Origin: a virus
IMG/VR virus record: IMGVR_UViG_3300009124_000007
Span: 1-64,000 of that record
Direction: 5' to 3' (one strand)
Length of the DNA: 64,000 nt
Made by a program: the position numbers and the translations under genes. The notes below the pieces were generated by a model that did no database searches, was not told the DNA's origin, and saw only the letters and a program-made list of their open reading frames with translations. This document shows, piece after piece, positions 1-9,879 of this stretch (its first letter is position 1; each line of letters starts with the position of its first letter).

Positions 1-1
1 A

Positions 2-1612
2 CGTGCAAACGTTGCTCAGGAATTTACTAATGAGCAAATTGCCGAATTTGCAAGATGTTATAATGATCCAATATACTTCATCAAGAAATATGTGAAGATC
101 GTGTCGCTAGACAAAGGTCTAGTTCCTTTTGACATGTATCATTTCCAAGAGGAAATGGTAGATAAGTTTCATAAAAATAGATTCAATATTGCAAAACTAC
201 CTCGACAGTCTGGTAAGTCTACTATTGTTACGTCATATCTTCTATGGTATGTTATCTTCAATGATAACGTAAACGTTGCAATTCTAGCAAACAAAGCAGC
301 AACGTCCCGCGAGATGTTGCAACGTTTGCAGAGATCATATGAAAACTTACCTAAGTGGTTGCAGCAGGGTATTGTTCAGTGGAACCGTGGTTCTCTAGAA
401 CTAGAAAATGGTTCAAAACTTATGGCAGCATCCACGTCCAGTTCTGCTGTTCGTGGTATGTCGTTCAACGTCATCTTCCTAGACGAATTTGCGTTCGTTC
501 CAAACCACATTGCAGATGAGTTTTTCTCCTCTGTATATCCTACCATCTCTTCTGGTAAATCTACTAAAGTTATTATCATCTCGACGCCACACGGGATGAA
601 CATGTTCTACAAACTATGGCATGATTCAGAGCGTGGTAAGAATGAGTATGTAAGCACGGAGGTTCATTGGTCAGAAGTTCCTGGGCGTGATGCGAAGTGG
701 AAAGAACAAACCATCGCCAACACGTCTGAGCAGCAGTTCAAAGTTGAGTTTGAGTGTGAGTTCTTAGGATCGGTTGACACGTTGATCAGTCCATCCAAAT
801 TACGAACTATGGTCTACAATGACCCGCTGGTTCAAAATAAAGGTCTCTCAATTTATGAGCAAGCACAGAAAGATCACAACTATGTAATTACGGTTGACGT
901 TGCCAGAGGCGTTTCTGGAGACTATTCCGCATTTGTTGTAATTGATACGACTACTATACCATATAAATTAGTAGCAAAGTATAGGAACAATGAAATCAAA
1001 CCTCTGCTGTTTCCAAACATTATTATTGATGTAGCAAAAAATTATAACCATGCATACATCTTAGTGGAAGTGAATGATGTTGGCGGACAGGTTGCAGACA
1101 TTATTCAGTATGATTTGGAATATGAAAATCTACTGATGGCATCGATGCGTGGTCGTGCTGGTCAAGTAGTTGGTCAGGGGTTCTCTGGTAAGAAAACCCA
1201 GATGGGTGTGAAGATGTCTACGGCAGTAAAAAAAGTTGGATGCCACAATCTAAAAGCATTGATTGAGGAAGATAAACTAATCATCAATGACTATGACATC
1301 ATTGCGGAGTTGACTACATTTATTGAAAAGGGTCAGACATTCCAAGCGGAAGATGGATGCAATGATGACTTGGCAATGTCTCTTGTTATTTTTGCTTGGT
1401 TATCAACGTCGGATTACTTCAAAGAGTTGCATGACGATGATATTCGTAAAAGAATTTATGAGGATCAACGGGAAGCAATTGAGGAAGATATGGCACCATT
1501 TGGATTTATGGATGATGGTCTTGGATCAGATGTAATGGTAGATGCGGATGGTGATGTTTGGCATACGGATGAGTACGGAGATCGTGCGTATATGTGGGAG
1601 TATCTAAGTTGA
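2..1612 (+). CDS. gp17: Large terminase subunit, 5' end cut by window
   Basis: DNA-packaging motor: an ATPase domain drives DNA into the prohead and a C-terminal nuclease cuts the concatemer. The frame is open back to position 2, and residues before the first possible GTG (92) already fit the T4 gp17 family (NDPIYFIKKYVKIV), so the true start lies before the window. Walker A is LPRQSGKST (about 197-223). Walker B is VIFLDEFAF (about 472-498). The nuclease domain starts near VDVARGVSGDYSAF with conserved acidic residues. The gene stands directly before the sheath gene, as in T4. Roughly 536 codons are visible. Confidence 0.96.
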   Translation, partial: RANVAQEFTNEQIAEFARCYNDPIYFIKKYVKIVSLDKGLVPFDMYHFQEEMVDKFHKNRFNIAKLPRQSGKSTIVTSYLLWYVIFNDNVNVAILANKAATSREMLQRLQRSYENLPKWLQQGIVQWNRGSLELENGSKLMAASTSSSAVRGMSFNVIFLDEFAFVPNHIADEFFSSVYPTISSGKSTKVIIISTPHGMNMFYKLWHDSERGKNEYVSTEVHWSEVPGRDAKWKEQTIANTSEQQFKVEFECEFLGSVDTLISPSKLRTMVYNDPLVQNKGLSIYEQAQKDHNYVITVDVARGVSGDYSAFVVIDTTTIPYKLVAKYRNNEIKPLLFPNIIIDVAKNYNHAYILVEVNDVGGQVADIIQYDLEYENLLMASMRGRAGQVVGQGFSGKKTQMGVKMSTAVKKVGCHNLKALIEEDKLIINDYDIIAELTTFIEKGQTFQAEDGCNDDLAMSLVIFAWLSTSDYFKELHDDDIRKRIYEDQREAIEEDMAPFGFMDDGLGSDVMVDADGDVWHTDEYGDRAYMWEYLS

Positions 1613-1628
1613 TTGAAAAATAGCATTT

Positions 1629-1636
1629 TATAAATA
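1629..1636 (+). promoter_or_regulatory. T4-type late promoter box before gp18
   Basis: TATAAATA matches the T4 late promoter consensus exactly. It sits about 40 nt before the sheath ATG, in the short gap after gp17. The window encodes gp55 and gp45, which would recognise it. Confidence 0.75.
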
Positions 1637-1676
1637 TTTCTAGAAACTGTAAAGATTCTTCTAGGAGTTATTAGAC

Positions 1677-3953
1677 ATGCCAGCAAACAATCAGCTATCT
1701 CCTGGTGTAGTTGTTCTAGAACGCGACCTCTCCACTAGTACAGTTGTTCAGCAGGGAACGGTTGGTGCCATTACTGGCCCATTCCGTTGGGGTCCTGTAA
1801 ACGACATTGTAGAGTGCAGTGAAGAGGATGAAGTTGTAGATCGCCTCGGAAAGCCAGATGATTATAACTACGAGCATTGGTTCTCGGGTATCCAATTCTT
1901 GAACTATGGTGGACTGCTCAAAGCAGTTCGTACCGATAGTGCAGATCTCAGAAACGCTGTTTCTGACGGTACTGCTACACCCGTGACAACAGTCAAGATC
2001 AGAAACAGCGAGGAGTACACTCAAACTTTTGAGGATCCTGCAACCGCTAATGCTTGGCACTATGCTGTTCGCTACCCTGGTACTTATGGTAACAGCATCC
2101 GCATGTTTGTTACCGATGCTGGGGCAGACCAAATTTTGGCACTTCCTGCTCCTGGTTCGGGTAACGAATGGGAATTCGTTTCTGCAGAAGCACTATCTGC
2201 TGCTAGTGGTGCTGCTGGTAAGGTTTACAACTACAGAATCAAACTGACCCTAACTTCGGTTGTCGGTACTTTCGCAGCAGGTGCTACAACCACGATCGAT
2301 GTTGCTGGTTCTTCCGAGACTGTCACCGTTGTTTCTTACGACGCCAAAGACAAAGTTCTTGAGATTCAACTTCCTGCAGGTGGTATCACTGGTATTCTTG
2401 CTGCAGCACAAACAATCACTCAGGGTACGAACACTGCTGCTATTGCTGCAGACGGTATCAAGCGTGAACTTCTGGTAAAACTGAATAAGGGTTCTGTCCA
2501 GTTTGCTGCTAGCGATAGCGTCGATGACACTAACACCACTTCGGTTACTGTTGATAGCGTTCGTGCTGAGTATCCTGAGCGTGAGTATCTTCCTGGTCAG
2601 CGTTGGATCAGCGTAGCACCTCGTCCTGGCACTTCCAGAATCGCTTTTGAGAAGGGTGGTCACAATGACGAACTTCACATCCTGGTCATGGACTTCGATG
2701 GTGGTATCACTGGTACTCCATATCAACTAGTTGAGAAGTTCCTCGGTCTCTCTAAAGCAAGCGATGGTAAGAGCACAGTTGGTGAAACCAACTACTATAA
2801 GGAAGTTCTGAAGCAACGCTCTAACTACATCTATTGGGGTGAGCACACCGATGAGGTCTTCGTTTCTGGTGCAAACGAAGCAGCGGGTCAGTGGGGTCTA
2901 ACTCTGGTAAACAGAGAGTTCAACCTAATCCGTAACACTCGTGGTACAGTTCTAGAGCCAGACTCTACTGTTACTCCTACAACTCTCGGTAACTCCACTC
3001 TATTCTATGACTTCAAAGGTGGTGCTGACTATCAACTAGCAGGTAGTGAGTATCAGTTCACTTCTGATGATCTGAACACTGCATACAGCATGTTCGATGA
3101 TCCTGAGTCTGTAGAAGTCAACTACATCATTGGTGGTCCTACTGGCGTTAGCACAAGCGCAGGTCTTGCTAAGATCGCTCACATCGTAACCATTTGCGAA
3201 AAGCGTAAGGATTGCATGGCATTCTTCTCGCCCCTTCGCGCTAACATCATCGGTCGTACCGATGGCGATGAAATCGCAGAAGAGATTGTAAAATTCTTCG
3301 ATATGGCACCTTCGAGTTCCTATGTCGCATATGACTCTGGTTACAAGTACATCTACGATAAGTACAACGATAAGTACCGCTACATCCCATGCAACGCTGA
3401 CGTTGCAGGTCTAGTTCTGAACACTGCACTTACTGCAGAACCATGGTTCTCGCCCGCAGGTTTCCAGCGTGGTAACATCCGCAACAGCATCAGACTCGCA
3501 TTCTCTCCAAAGAAAGACCAGCGCGATAAACTGTATGCATCTCGCGTAAACCCAGTTGTAACATTCCCTGGTCAGGGCACTGTTCTTTACGGTGATAAGA
3601 CCGCTCTGTCCTATGCATCTGCATTCGATAGAATCAACGTTCGTCGTCTATTCATCGTAATCGAGAAGGTTATCTCGACTGCTGCTAAGACAATCCTGTT
3701 TGAGCAGAACGATGACGTAACACGTAACTCCTTTATTGGTCTGGTCGAGCCATACATGCGTGATGTTCAGGGTCGCAGAGGCGTTTATGACTTCCTAGTC
3801 AAGTGTAATGCTTCCAACAACCCACCCGATGCAATTGATCGTGGTGAGTTCTACGCAGAAATCTTCGTAAAACCAACCCGTACCATCAACTACATCACTC
3901 TGACCTTCACTGCAACACGCACTGGAGTCAACTTTAGCGAAGTCGCTAACTGA
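1677..3953 (+). CDS. gp18: Contractile tail sheath protein
   Basis: Main subunit of the contractile sheath around the tail tube. At 758 residues it is about 100 longer than T4 gp18. The N-terminal LSPGVVVLERDLS start and the C-terminal core (VNPVVTFPGQGTVLYGDKT, then RRLFIVIEKVI) are characteristic of phage sheath proteins. Residues about 180-290 form a low-complexity Thr/Val/Ala/Gly-rich stretch that looks like an inserted surface domain. AGGAG lies about 10 nt before the ATG. The tube gene follows. Confidence 0.95.
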   Translation: MPANNQLSPGVVVLERDLSTSTVVQQGTVGAITGPFRWGPVNDIVECSEEDEVVDRLGKPDDYNYEHWFSGIQFLNYGGLLKAVRTDSADLRNAVSDGTATPVTTVKIRNSEEYTQTFEDPATANAWHYAVRYPGTYGNSIRMFVTDAGADQILALPAPGSGNEWEFVSAEALSAASGAAGKVYNYRIKLTLTSVVGTFAAGATTTIDVAGSSETVTVVSYDAKDKVLEIQLPAGGITGILAAAQTITQGTNTAAIAADGIKRELLVKLNKGSVQFAASDSVDDTNTTSVTVDSVRAEYPEREYLPGQRWISVAPRPGTSRIAFEKGGHNDELHILVMDFDGGITGTPYQLVEKFLGLSKASDGKSTVGETNYYKEVLKQRSNYIYWGEHTDEVFVSGANEAAGQWGLTLVNREFNLIRNTRGTVLEPDSTVTPTTLGNSTLFYDFKGGADYQLAGSEYQFTSDDLNTAYSMFDDPESVEVNYIIGGPTGVSTSAGLAKIAHIVTICEKRKDCMAFFSPLRANIIGRTDGDEIAEEIVKFFDMAPSSSYVAYDSGYKYIYDKYNDKYRYIPCNADVAGLVLNTALTAEPWFSPAGFQRGNIRNSIRLAFSPKKDQRDKLYASRVNPVVTFPGQGTVLYGDKTALSYASAFDRINVRRLFIVIEKVISTAAKTILFEQNDDVTRNSFIGLVEPYMRDVQGRRGVYDFLVKCNASNNPPDAIDRGEFYAEIFVKPTRTINYITLTFTATRTGVNFSEVAN

Positions 3954-3964
3954 TTTATTATTGA

Positions 3965-3971
3965 CTAAATA
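3965..3971 (+). promoter_or_regulatory. Late promoter box before gp19
   Basis: CTAAATA, a one-base variant of the T4 late box, lies 23 nt before the gp19 ATG in the gp18-gp19 gap. Confidence 0.6.
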
Positions 3972-3993
3972 ACCGCTAGGAGAATAAATACCA

Positions 3994-4611
3994 ATGGCAC
4001 TTAGTACAATCGACGCTTTCAAAGCTCAGGTCGCCTCGGACTTCGCCAGACCTAACCTATTTGAGGTAATGCTCAATTTCCCAGGAGCTCTGGATATTGA
4101 CAACAAAGATTCCCTCAAGACTCTAGGCAAGTTTACCGTCCGCGCAGCAAACCTCCCATCTTCTCAGATGGGTGTGATTGAGGTTCCCTACAGAGGTAGG
4201 GTTCTCAAGATCGCTGGTGACAGAACATTCGAGCCATGGACTGTTACCATCATGAACGATACCAACTTTGCACTCCGTAGTGCATTTGAGGCATGGTTCT
4301 CTGCAATCCAAGCACAGAACGAGAACTACACTTCTCTTGCTACGCTTGGTGATGAGTCTGACGAGACTGGTTACTTTGCAGATATGCAGGTAACTCAACT
4401 CTCCAGAGACTCTCGTGCTGGTCAGGGTTCTGGTAACCAGGAAGCAGGCACTGCCGAGAACAAGCCTCTACGTCGTTACGAGTTCATGAACATCTTCCCA
4501 AGCAACATCTCCGCAATCGATCTTGATTTCGGTAGCAATGATGCAATCGAAGAGTTCACTGTTGAGTTCCAAGTTCAGTACTGGAGACTTCTCAGCAACG
4601 ACGCTCAGTGA
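3994..4611 (+). CDS. gp19: Tail tube protein
   Basis: Forms the inner tube that carries DNA during injection. 205 residues, somewhat longer than T4 gp19. The PNLFEVMLNFP start and the segment VIEVPYRGRVLKIAGDR are typical of T4-like tubes. It follows the sheath gene and precedes the portal, the T4 order. The protein at 9939 shares the same elements (ELPYRG, then a xFExWTV-like or xFEDFTV strand), which points to a common fold. Confidence 0.94.
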   Translation: MALSTIDAFKAQVASDFARPNLFEVMLNFPGALDIDNKDSLKTLGKFTVRAANLPSSQMGVIEVPYRGRVLKIAGDRTFEPWTVTIMNDTNFALRSAFEAWFSAIQAQNENYTSLATLGDESDETGYFADMQVTQLSRDSRAGQGSGNQEAGTAENKPLRRYEFMNIFPSNISAIDLDFGSNDAIEEFTVEFQVQYWRLLSNDAQ

Positions 4612-4615
4612 TCCG

Positions 4616-4623
4616 TATAAATA
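4616..4623 (+). promoter_or_regulatory. Late promoter box before gp20
   Basis: A perfect TATAAATA, immediately after the gp19 stop and 23 nt before the portal ATG. Confidence 0.75.
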
Positions 4624-4645
4624 AAACGGAACTTCAATTATTATA

Positions 4646-6301
4646 ATGTCTCAACTCTTTGGTTTTTCAATAGAGAGAGCAAAGAAGGTCCCTAAGGGGC
4701 CTTCTTTTGTTCAGAAAGATAACTTAGATGGAACTTACCCAGTATCGGGTGGGGGTCACTACAGTTATGCTGTTGATTTCGACGGCGCTGTTCGTAACGA
4801 GTGGGAACTTATTTCTCGATATAGAGAAATGATTCTTCAACCCGAATGCGATAGTGCCGTCGATGATATTGTGAATGAAACGATTTGCGGAAACTTTGAT
4901 GATGTCCCAGTTGAAATTGAACTGAGTAATCTAAAAGTTTCCGACAAAATCAAGAAACTTATCCGCGAAGAATTCGACGAGATTATTCGTCTCTTGGATT
5001 TTGAAAATCGCTCGTATGAGATTTTCCGTCGCTGGTATGTTGACGGCAGATTATTCTACCATAAGGTTATTGATCCCAAAAATCCTAATAGTGGAATTGT
5101 AGAACTGCGTTATATCGATCCTCGTAAGATTCGCAAAATCAAAGAGATTGAAAGCAAACCAGTACAAAAAGGTGCTGGTATTGATGAGGCATTATCTCAG
5201 AAGTCTGTTGAGTATTTCCTTTATCATCCAAAAGGTCTGAAAGCACTCAACTCTGTTGGTGGTGGGGCGCAACAAAATGGTTTGAAAATTGCGTCAGATT
5301 CTGTCACCTACGTCCACAGTGGAATCATGGATCTGAATAAGAACATGGTTCTTTCACACCTTCACAAAGCAATCAAAGCAGTCAATCAACTGCGAATGAT
5401 TGAAGACTCTCTGGTTATCTACCGTTTGAGTAGAGCACCAGAACGTCGTATTTTCTACATCGATGTTGGTAATCTACCCAAACAAAAAGCGGAACAATAT
5501 CTCCGCGAAGTCATGGGTCGTTATCGTAACAAACTTGTTTATGATGCTAACACTGGTGAGATTCGTGATGACAAGAAGTTCATGTCTATGCTAGAGGACT
5601 TCTGGTTGCCACGTAGAGAGGGTGGTCGTGGTACAGAAATCACTACTCTACCTGGTGGTCAAAATCTCGGAGAACTTGAAGATGTCAAGTATTTCCAAAA
5701 GAAACTATATAAAGCATTGAATGTTCCCGAGTCTCGTATGGAGACCGAACAAACATTCAACATCGGTAGAGCAGCAGAAATTACTCGTGACGAAGTAAAG
5801 TTTCAGAAATTCGTCGCAAGACTTCGCAAACGTTTTAGCGAACTTTTTACTGATCTACTGAAAACACAACTCATTCTAAAGGGAGTTATCTCCATTGAAG
5901 AATGGGAAATGATGAAGGAGCATATTCAGTTTGATTACGTTGCCGATAACTATTTTACGGAACTGAAAGAACTGGAGATCAACAACGAAAGAATGAACAT
6001 GGTGAACTCTATGGATCCTTTTGTTGGTAAATACTTCTCGCTTGAATACATCCGTCGTCAGGTTCTCAAGCAAACCGACCGCGAAATTCTTGAAATCGAT
6101 AAACAAATCGAACAGGAAATGAAGGACGGTTTGATCCAAGATCCTAACGATCCTATGGGAGAAATGATGGGTGGTGGTATGGCACCTGAAGAAGGTGCTG
6201 CAGCAGATCCATCAAATCCTGTAGATGCTGAAGGTGGTGAAGAACCACTTTTCACTAAGGATGATCTGGACGCGGAAGACAAGAAACTTTCCAAGTTCTA
6301 A
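4646..6301 (+). CDS. gp20: Portal vertex protein
   Basis: Forms the dodecameric ring at the head vertex through which DNA enters and leaves; also nucleates prohead assembly. 551 residues, close to T4 gp20 (524). Recognisable segments include ECDSAVDDIVNE, RWYVDGRLFYHKVID, ELRYIDPRKIRKIKE and RAPERRIFYIDVGNLPK, all hallmark gp20 sequence. The C-terminus is a Met/Gly/Glu-rich tail. It lies between the tube gene and the core and protease genes. Confidence 0.97.
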   Translation: MSQLFGFSIERAKKVPKGPSFVQKDNLDGTYPVSGGGHYSYAVDFDGAVRNEWELISRYREMILQPECDSAVDDIVNETICGNFDDVPVEIELSNLKVSDKIKKLIREEFDEIIRLLDFENRSYEIFRRWYVDGRLFYHKVIDPKNPNSGIVELRYIDPRKIRKIKEIESKPVQKGAGIDEALSQKSVEYFLYHPKGLKALNSVGGGAQQNGLKIASDSVTYVHSGIMDLNKNMVLSHLHKAIKAVNQLRMIEDSLVIYRLSRAPERRIFYIDVGNLPKQKAEQYLREVMGRYRNKLVYDANTGEIRDDKKFMSMLEDFWLPRREGGRGTEITTLPGGQNLGELEDVKYFQKKLYKALNVPESRMETEQTFNIGRAAEITRDEVKFQKFVARLRKRFSELFTDLLKTQLILKGVISIEEWEMMKEHIQFDYVADNYFTELKELEINNERMNMVNSMDPFVGKYFSLEYIRRQVLKQTDREILEIDKQIEQEMKDGLIQDPNDPMGEMMGGGMAPEEGAAADPSNPVDAEGGEEPLFTKDDLDAEDKKLSKF

Positions 6302-6304
6302 ATA
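6298..6304 (+). promoter_or_regulatory. Late promoter box before core-protein gene
   Basis: CTAAATA overlaps the gp20 stop codon and lies 23 nt before the next ATG. The same 23-nt spacing is seen before gp19, gp20 and the gene at 9939. Confidence 0.55.
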
Positions 6305-6326
6305 GTATATACGGAGTGACGTAATT

Positions 6327-6668
6327 ATGTCTGAATTGGCACAAGATATTGTGGATAAAGTATTTGCTGGTGACAAGACTGGCACGATCGATGCAGTTGG
6401 TGCTGCAATTCAAGATCGAGCATACGACCTAATCCAGCAAAAGAAAGTCGAAGTCGCACAACAGTGGGGTTTCGAGTTGGACCAAACAGGTCAGGCAGCA
6501 GCAGATGAAGTTTCCGCTTCTCTTCCCGATGGGACTGACGAACCACAAGATTATGAAGTTGATGGTCGAATGCCTCATGATCCTCCCGAGGAATATGAGG
6601 AACCAACAGTAGAAACAACCCCAGAAGAAGAGGACACAGAAAATGAAACTGATCTCGGAACAGATTGA
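6327..6668 (+). CDS. Putative prohead core protein (gp67/gp68 position)
   Basis: 113 residues. The first half is helical and mixed-charge (DIVDKVFAGDKTGTIDAVGAA). The last 35 residues are very acidic (PEEEDTENET). It sits between portal and prohead protease, where T4 has the small core proteins gp67 and gp68. I assign the role by position and composition, not by a recognised domain. Its 3' end overlaps the protease gene by 26 bases. Confidence 0.6.
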   Translation: MSELAQDIVDKVFAGDKTGTIDAVGAAIQDRAYDLIQQKKVEVAQQWGFELDQTGQAAADEVSASLPDGTDEPQDYEVDGRMPHDPPEEYEEPTVETTPEEEDTENETDLGTD

Positions 6669-7287
6669 AGAAGTAAAATTTATTGCTGAGGAAACCGAAG
6701 GCAAGAAAAATTACTTTATCGAAGGAATCTTTCTTCAGGGAGAGATCAAAAACCGTAATGGGAGAATGTATCCCATGGCAGTTCTTGATCGCGAAGTTGG
6801 GAAGTACACTGAAGGTTTTATTCAGACTGGACGTGCTCTCGGTGAGTTGGGTCATCCCGATGGTCCTACTCTAAATCTAGATCGCGTTTCCCATAAGATC
6901 ATGTCTCTCCAAAAAGAGGGCACGAACTATGTGGGTCGCGCTAAAATTCTTGGTACACCAATGGGAGAAATTGCCAAGAATCTACTTGACGAGGGAATCA
7001 AACTGGGTGTTTCTTCACGCGGTATGGGTTCACTGGTCAAGAAAGAAGGATATCAAATGGTAGCAGATGATTTCATGCTTGCTACCGCTGCTGATATTGT
7101 AGCAGATCCTTCCGCTCCTGATGCATTTGTTGATGGAATTATGGAAGGAAAGGAATGGGTGTGGGATAACGGCATTTTGAAGGAAGCACAGGTTGCACAA
7201 ATCAAACAAGTTATTGATGAAGCAACTCTAATCAACCTTCAGGAGCGCAAAGTTTCCGCGTTCAAGTCATTTCTACAAAGTTTGTAA
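6643..7287 (+). CDS. gp21: Prohead core protease
   Basis: Serine protease that cuts scaffold, capsid and internal proteins after L-x-E or I-x-E sites during head maturation. 214 residues, matching the family. The catalytic-site segments are visible: GELGHPDGP with the likely catalytic His (about residue 69), and LGVSSRGMGS with the likely catalytic Ser (about residue 126). The start overlaps the previous gene, so translation is probably coupled. It lies directly before the scaffold. Confidence 0.94.
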   Translation: MKLISEQIEEVKFIAEETEGKKNYFIEGIFLQGEIKNRNGRMYPMAVLDREVGKYTEGFIQTGRALGELGHPDGPTLNLDRVSHKIMSLQKEGTNYVGRAKILGTPMGEIAKNLLDEGIKLGVSSRGMGSLVKKEGYQMVADDFMLATAADIVADPSAPDAFVDGIMEGKEWVWDNGILKEAQVAQIKQVIDEATLINLQERKVSAFKSFLQSL

Positions 7288-7289
7288 AG

Positions 7290-7297
7290 TATAAATA
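7290..7297 (+). promoter_or_regulatory. Late promoter box before gp22
   Basis: A perfect TATAAATA right after the gp21 stop, 41 nt before the preferred scaffold start. Confidence 0.7.
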
Positions 7298-7337
7298 ATC
7301 TATAGAAAAGCAAATGCCGACTAAAGGAGAAACACAA

Positions 7338-8408
7338 ATGTCTACTACTCTCGATAAAGAGTTTGAAGCGCATATGTCTGAGGAGACCGTCTCTGAGGAA
7401 GCAGCTACTGGTTATGCTGCAGTGAAAAAAGGCGCTAAATCTGGTGAAAAGATTGATCGTTCTGGTGCTAAATATGCCGAAATCGGTGGCACTAAGAATG
7501 ATTCCGAGGAAGGTGCTGCAGGCACTAAGAACCTCGGTGCTGCCGCTTCGGGTGCTGTAAGCGTCGAAGGCGACAAAACTCTGAAGACCAAACCATCCGA
7601 TGCATCCAGTGCAATGCCTGGTGCTCTTTCTGGTAAAATCTTTGACGAGGTAGAGACCGATGAAGAAGAGACAATCACTGAAGCCGAGTACGACTTTGCT
7701 GAAGATGTTGACGCTCTTGTCGCTGGTGAAGACCTCTCCGAAGAATTCAAAGATCGCGCAAAAACAATCTTTGAAGCAGCAGTAACTTCTAAAGTAAATG
7801 CAGAAGTTGCAGCACTAAAAGAAGCATTTGAGTCTGAACTTGAACAGCAAGTTGCAGCACTCAAAGAAGAATTGGCCACACAAGTTGACGATTACCTGTC
7901 GTATGCTGCTCAACAATGGATGACCGAGAATGAACTCGCCATTGAGCACGGTATCAAAAACGACATTGCTGAATCGTTCATGTCTGGTCTAAAAGGTTTG
8001 TTCACAGAACATCACATTGGTGTTCCTGAGGACAAGTTCAACATGCTGGAAGGCATGACTGAACAGCTTGATGAGATGGAAGGAAAACTCAACGAGCAAA
8101 TCGACACCAACGTCCAACTCAATAAGCAGTTGGGTTCTTATATGAAAATGGGTATTGTGAGCGAAGTCGCTGCAGGTCTCGCTGAGACTCAAAAGGAGAA
8201 GCTTGCTTCTCTGGCAGAGGGTGTTGAGTTTGAAAGTGAAGAAGATTTTCGTAAGAAAGTCGAAACTATTAGAGAATCCTACTTTACTCGCCGCGAAGCA
8301 GTAACTGCAGATGCGACCGAGGACGCAGAACCTCTGGTAGAAGAAGTCCAGCACACAAATACAGCGATGAGCAGATATGTGGATGCTCTAGCACGCTGGT
8401 CTAACTAA
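7338..8408 (+). CDS. gp22: Prohead scaffolding core protein
   Basis: Internal scaffold on which the capsid assembles; later degraded by gp21. The frame is open from an ATG at 7314, but AAAGGAGA at 7323-7330 sits 8 nt before the ATG at 7338, giving MSTTLDKEFEAHMSEE, so I choose 7338 (356 residues). The protein is very acidic. Residues about 140-280 are strongly helical and heptad-like (ELEQQVAALKEELATQ). It lies between protease and major capsid genes, the T4 order. Confidence 0.93.
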   Translation: MSTTLDKEFEAHMSEETVSEEAATGYAAVKKGAKSGEKIDRSGAKYAEIGGTKNDSEEGAAGTKNLGAAASGAVSVEGDKTLKTKPSDASSAMPGALSGKIFDEVETDEEETITEAEYDFAEDVDALVAGEDLSEEFKDRAKTIFEAAVTSKVNAEVAALKEAFESELEQQVAALKEELATQVDDYLSYAAQQWMTENELAIEHGIKNDIAESFMSGLKGLFTEHHIGVPEDKFNMLEGMTEQLDEMEGKLNEQIDTNVQLNKQLGSYMKMGIVSEVAAGLAETQKEKLASLAEGVEFESEEDFRKKVETIRESYFTRREAVTADATEDAEPLVEEVQHTNTAMSRYVDALARWSN

Positions 8409-8420
8409 TTGTAATTATTT

Positions 8421-8427
8421 GTAAATA
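8421..8427 (+). promoter_or_regulatory. Late promoter box before gp23
   Basis: GTAAATA, a variant of the late box, 30 nt before the major capsid ATG. An AACGGAG ribosome binding site follows at 8439-8445. Confidence 0.5.
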
Positions 8428-8456
8428 ACTATTTTTTCAACGGAGTAACAATTCAA

Positions 8457-9854
8457 ATGGCTGATCTCAGACAACTCCAGGAAAAGTGGGCACCCGTTCT
8501 TGACCACGAAGCACTTCCTAAAATTGAAGATGCTCACAAGCGCGGCGTCGTCGCCCAAATCCTGGAAAACCAAGAAAAAGCACTTACAGAAGAGGCACAA
8601 GTTCTCTCTGAGACTGTTCAAACAGTCGGTACAGGCGGTTTCGGTGGCGGTGCCACTGCAACTGGTCCTGTCGCAGGTTTCGACCCCGTTCTGATCTCCC
8701 TGATCAGACGCTCGATGCCCCAACTGATCGCTTACGATATCGCAGGCGTTCAACCCATGACTGGTCCTACTGGACTGATCTTCGCAATGCGTACTGCTTA
8801 TGGCAGCGAGCGCGATGCAACCAACGCCAACTTCCGTGAGGCATTCTTCAACGAGCCTAACGCAGGTTTCTCTGGTGGTCCTGGCACTGGTCTTGCTAAC
8901 TACGATCCTACCGCTTCTGGTAGCGCAGTCAACGATGCTGAAGGCAGCAACCCTGGTCTCCTCAATGACAGCCCTGCTGGCACCTATGAGGTAACTGGCG
9001 ATGCAACTGGCATGAGCACCTCTTCTGCTGAAGCACTGGATGACAGCGCAGCAGGTACTGCTTTCCGCGAAATGGGCTTCTCGATCGAGAAGGTAACCGT
9101 TACCGCTAAGAGCAGAGCACTGAAGGCAGAGTACAGCCTCGAACTGGCTCAAGACCTGAAGGCAGTTCATGGTCTAGATGCAGAGCAGGAACTCAGCAAC
9201 ATCCTTTCGACTGAGATCCTCGCTGAAATCAACCGTGAAGTTGTTCGTACCGTATACAGCAACGCTGTTGCAGGTGCTCAGAACAACACCGCAACTGCTG
9301 GTATCTTCGACCTCGACGTTGACTCCAACGGTCGTTGGTCTGTTGAGAAGTTCAAAGGTCTTCTGTTCCAGATCGAGCGCGATGCTAACGCAATCGGTCA
9401 TGAGACTCGTCGCGGGAAGGGCAACATCATGATCTGCTCTGCAGACGTTGCTAGCGCCCTCTCCATGGCAGGCGTTCTCGACTATGCTCCTGCTCTGAAC
9501 GGCAACAACGGTTTGATCCCTGACGACACCTCCAGCACCCTGGTTGGTACTCTGAACGGTCGCATCAAAGTCTACGTTGACCCCTACTCTGCAAACGTAA
9601 GTGACAAGCACTTCTACGTCATGGGTTATAAGGGTTCCAGCGCATATGACGCAGGTCTCTTCTACTGCCCATACGTTCCTCTGCAGATGGTTCGTGCAAT
9701 CAACCCTAACACCTTCCAGCCCAAGATTGGCTTCAAGACTCGTTACGGTATGGTTTCCAACCCATTCGCACAGGGTCTCACCCAGGGCACTGGTGCTCTC
9801 ACCGCGAACACCAACAAGTACTATCGTCGCGTACAGGTTGCTAACCTCATGTGA
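8457..9854 (+). CDS. gp23: Major capsid protein
   Basis: Builds the hexamers of the head shell. 465 residues. The N-terminal propeptide (LRQLQEKWAPVLDHEALP) ends at a probable gp21 site, L50-S51-E52. The following N-arm, residues 56-79, runs from TVGTGGF to AGFDPVL and is nearly duplicated in the protein at 45927. The shell core includes MRTAYGSERDATNANFREAFF and ends with a SNPFAQG-type segment. Codon use looks GC-richer than in neighbouring genes, as expected for the most highly expressed protein. A strong terminator follows. Confidence 0.98.
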   Translation: MADLRQLQEKWAPVLDHEALPKIEDAHKRGVVAQILENQEKALTEEAQVLSETVQTVGTGGFGGGATATGPVAGFDPVLISLIRRSMPQLIAYDIAGVQPMTGPTGLIFAMRTAYGSERDATNANFREAFFNEPNAGFSGGPGTGLANYDPTASGSAVNDAEGSNPGLLNDSPAGTYEVTGDATGMSTSSAEALDDSAAGTAFREMGFSIEKVTVTAKSRALKAEYSLELAQDLKAVHGLDAEQELSNILSTEILAEINREVVRTVYSNAVAGAQNNTATAGIFDLDVDSNGRWSVEKFKGLLFQIERDANAIGHETRRGKGNIMICSADVASALSMAGVLDYAPALNGNNGLIPDDTSSTLVGTLNGRIKVYVDPYSANVSDKHFYVMGYKGSSAYDAGLFYCPYVPLQMVRAINPNTFQPKIGFKTRYGMVSNPFAQGLTQGTGALTANTNKYYRRVQVANLM

Positions 9855-9879
9855 TATAGGCACTTCGCTTTTCTACTTC

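Noticed and set aside
8415-9863. Two long - strand open frames (251 and 229 codons) opposite gp23
   Set aside because: They are antisense shadows of a GC-rich, strongly codon-biased gene; Cys/Ser/Thr-rich composition and no ribosome sites.
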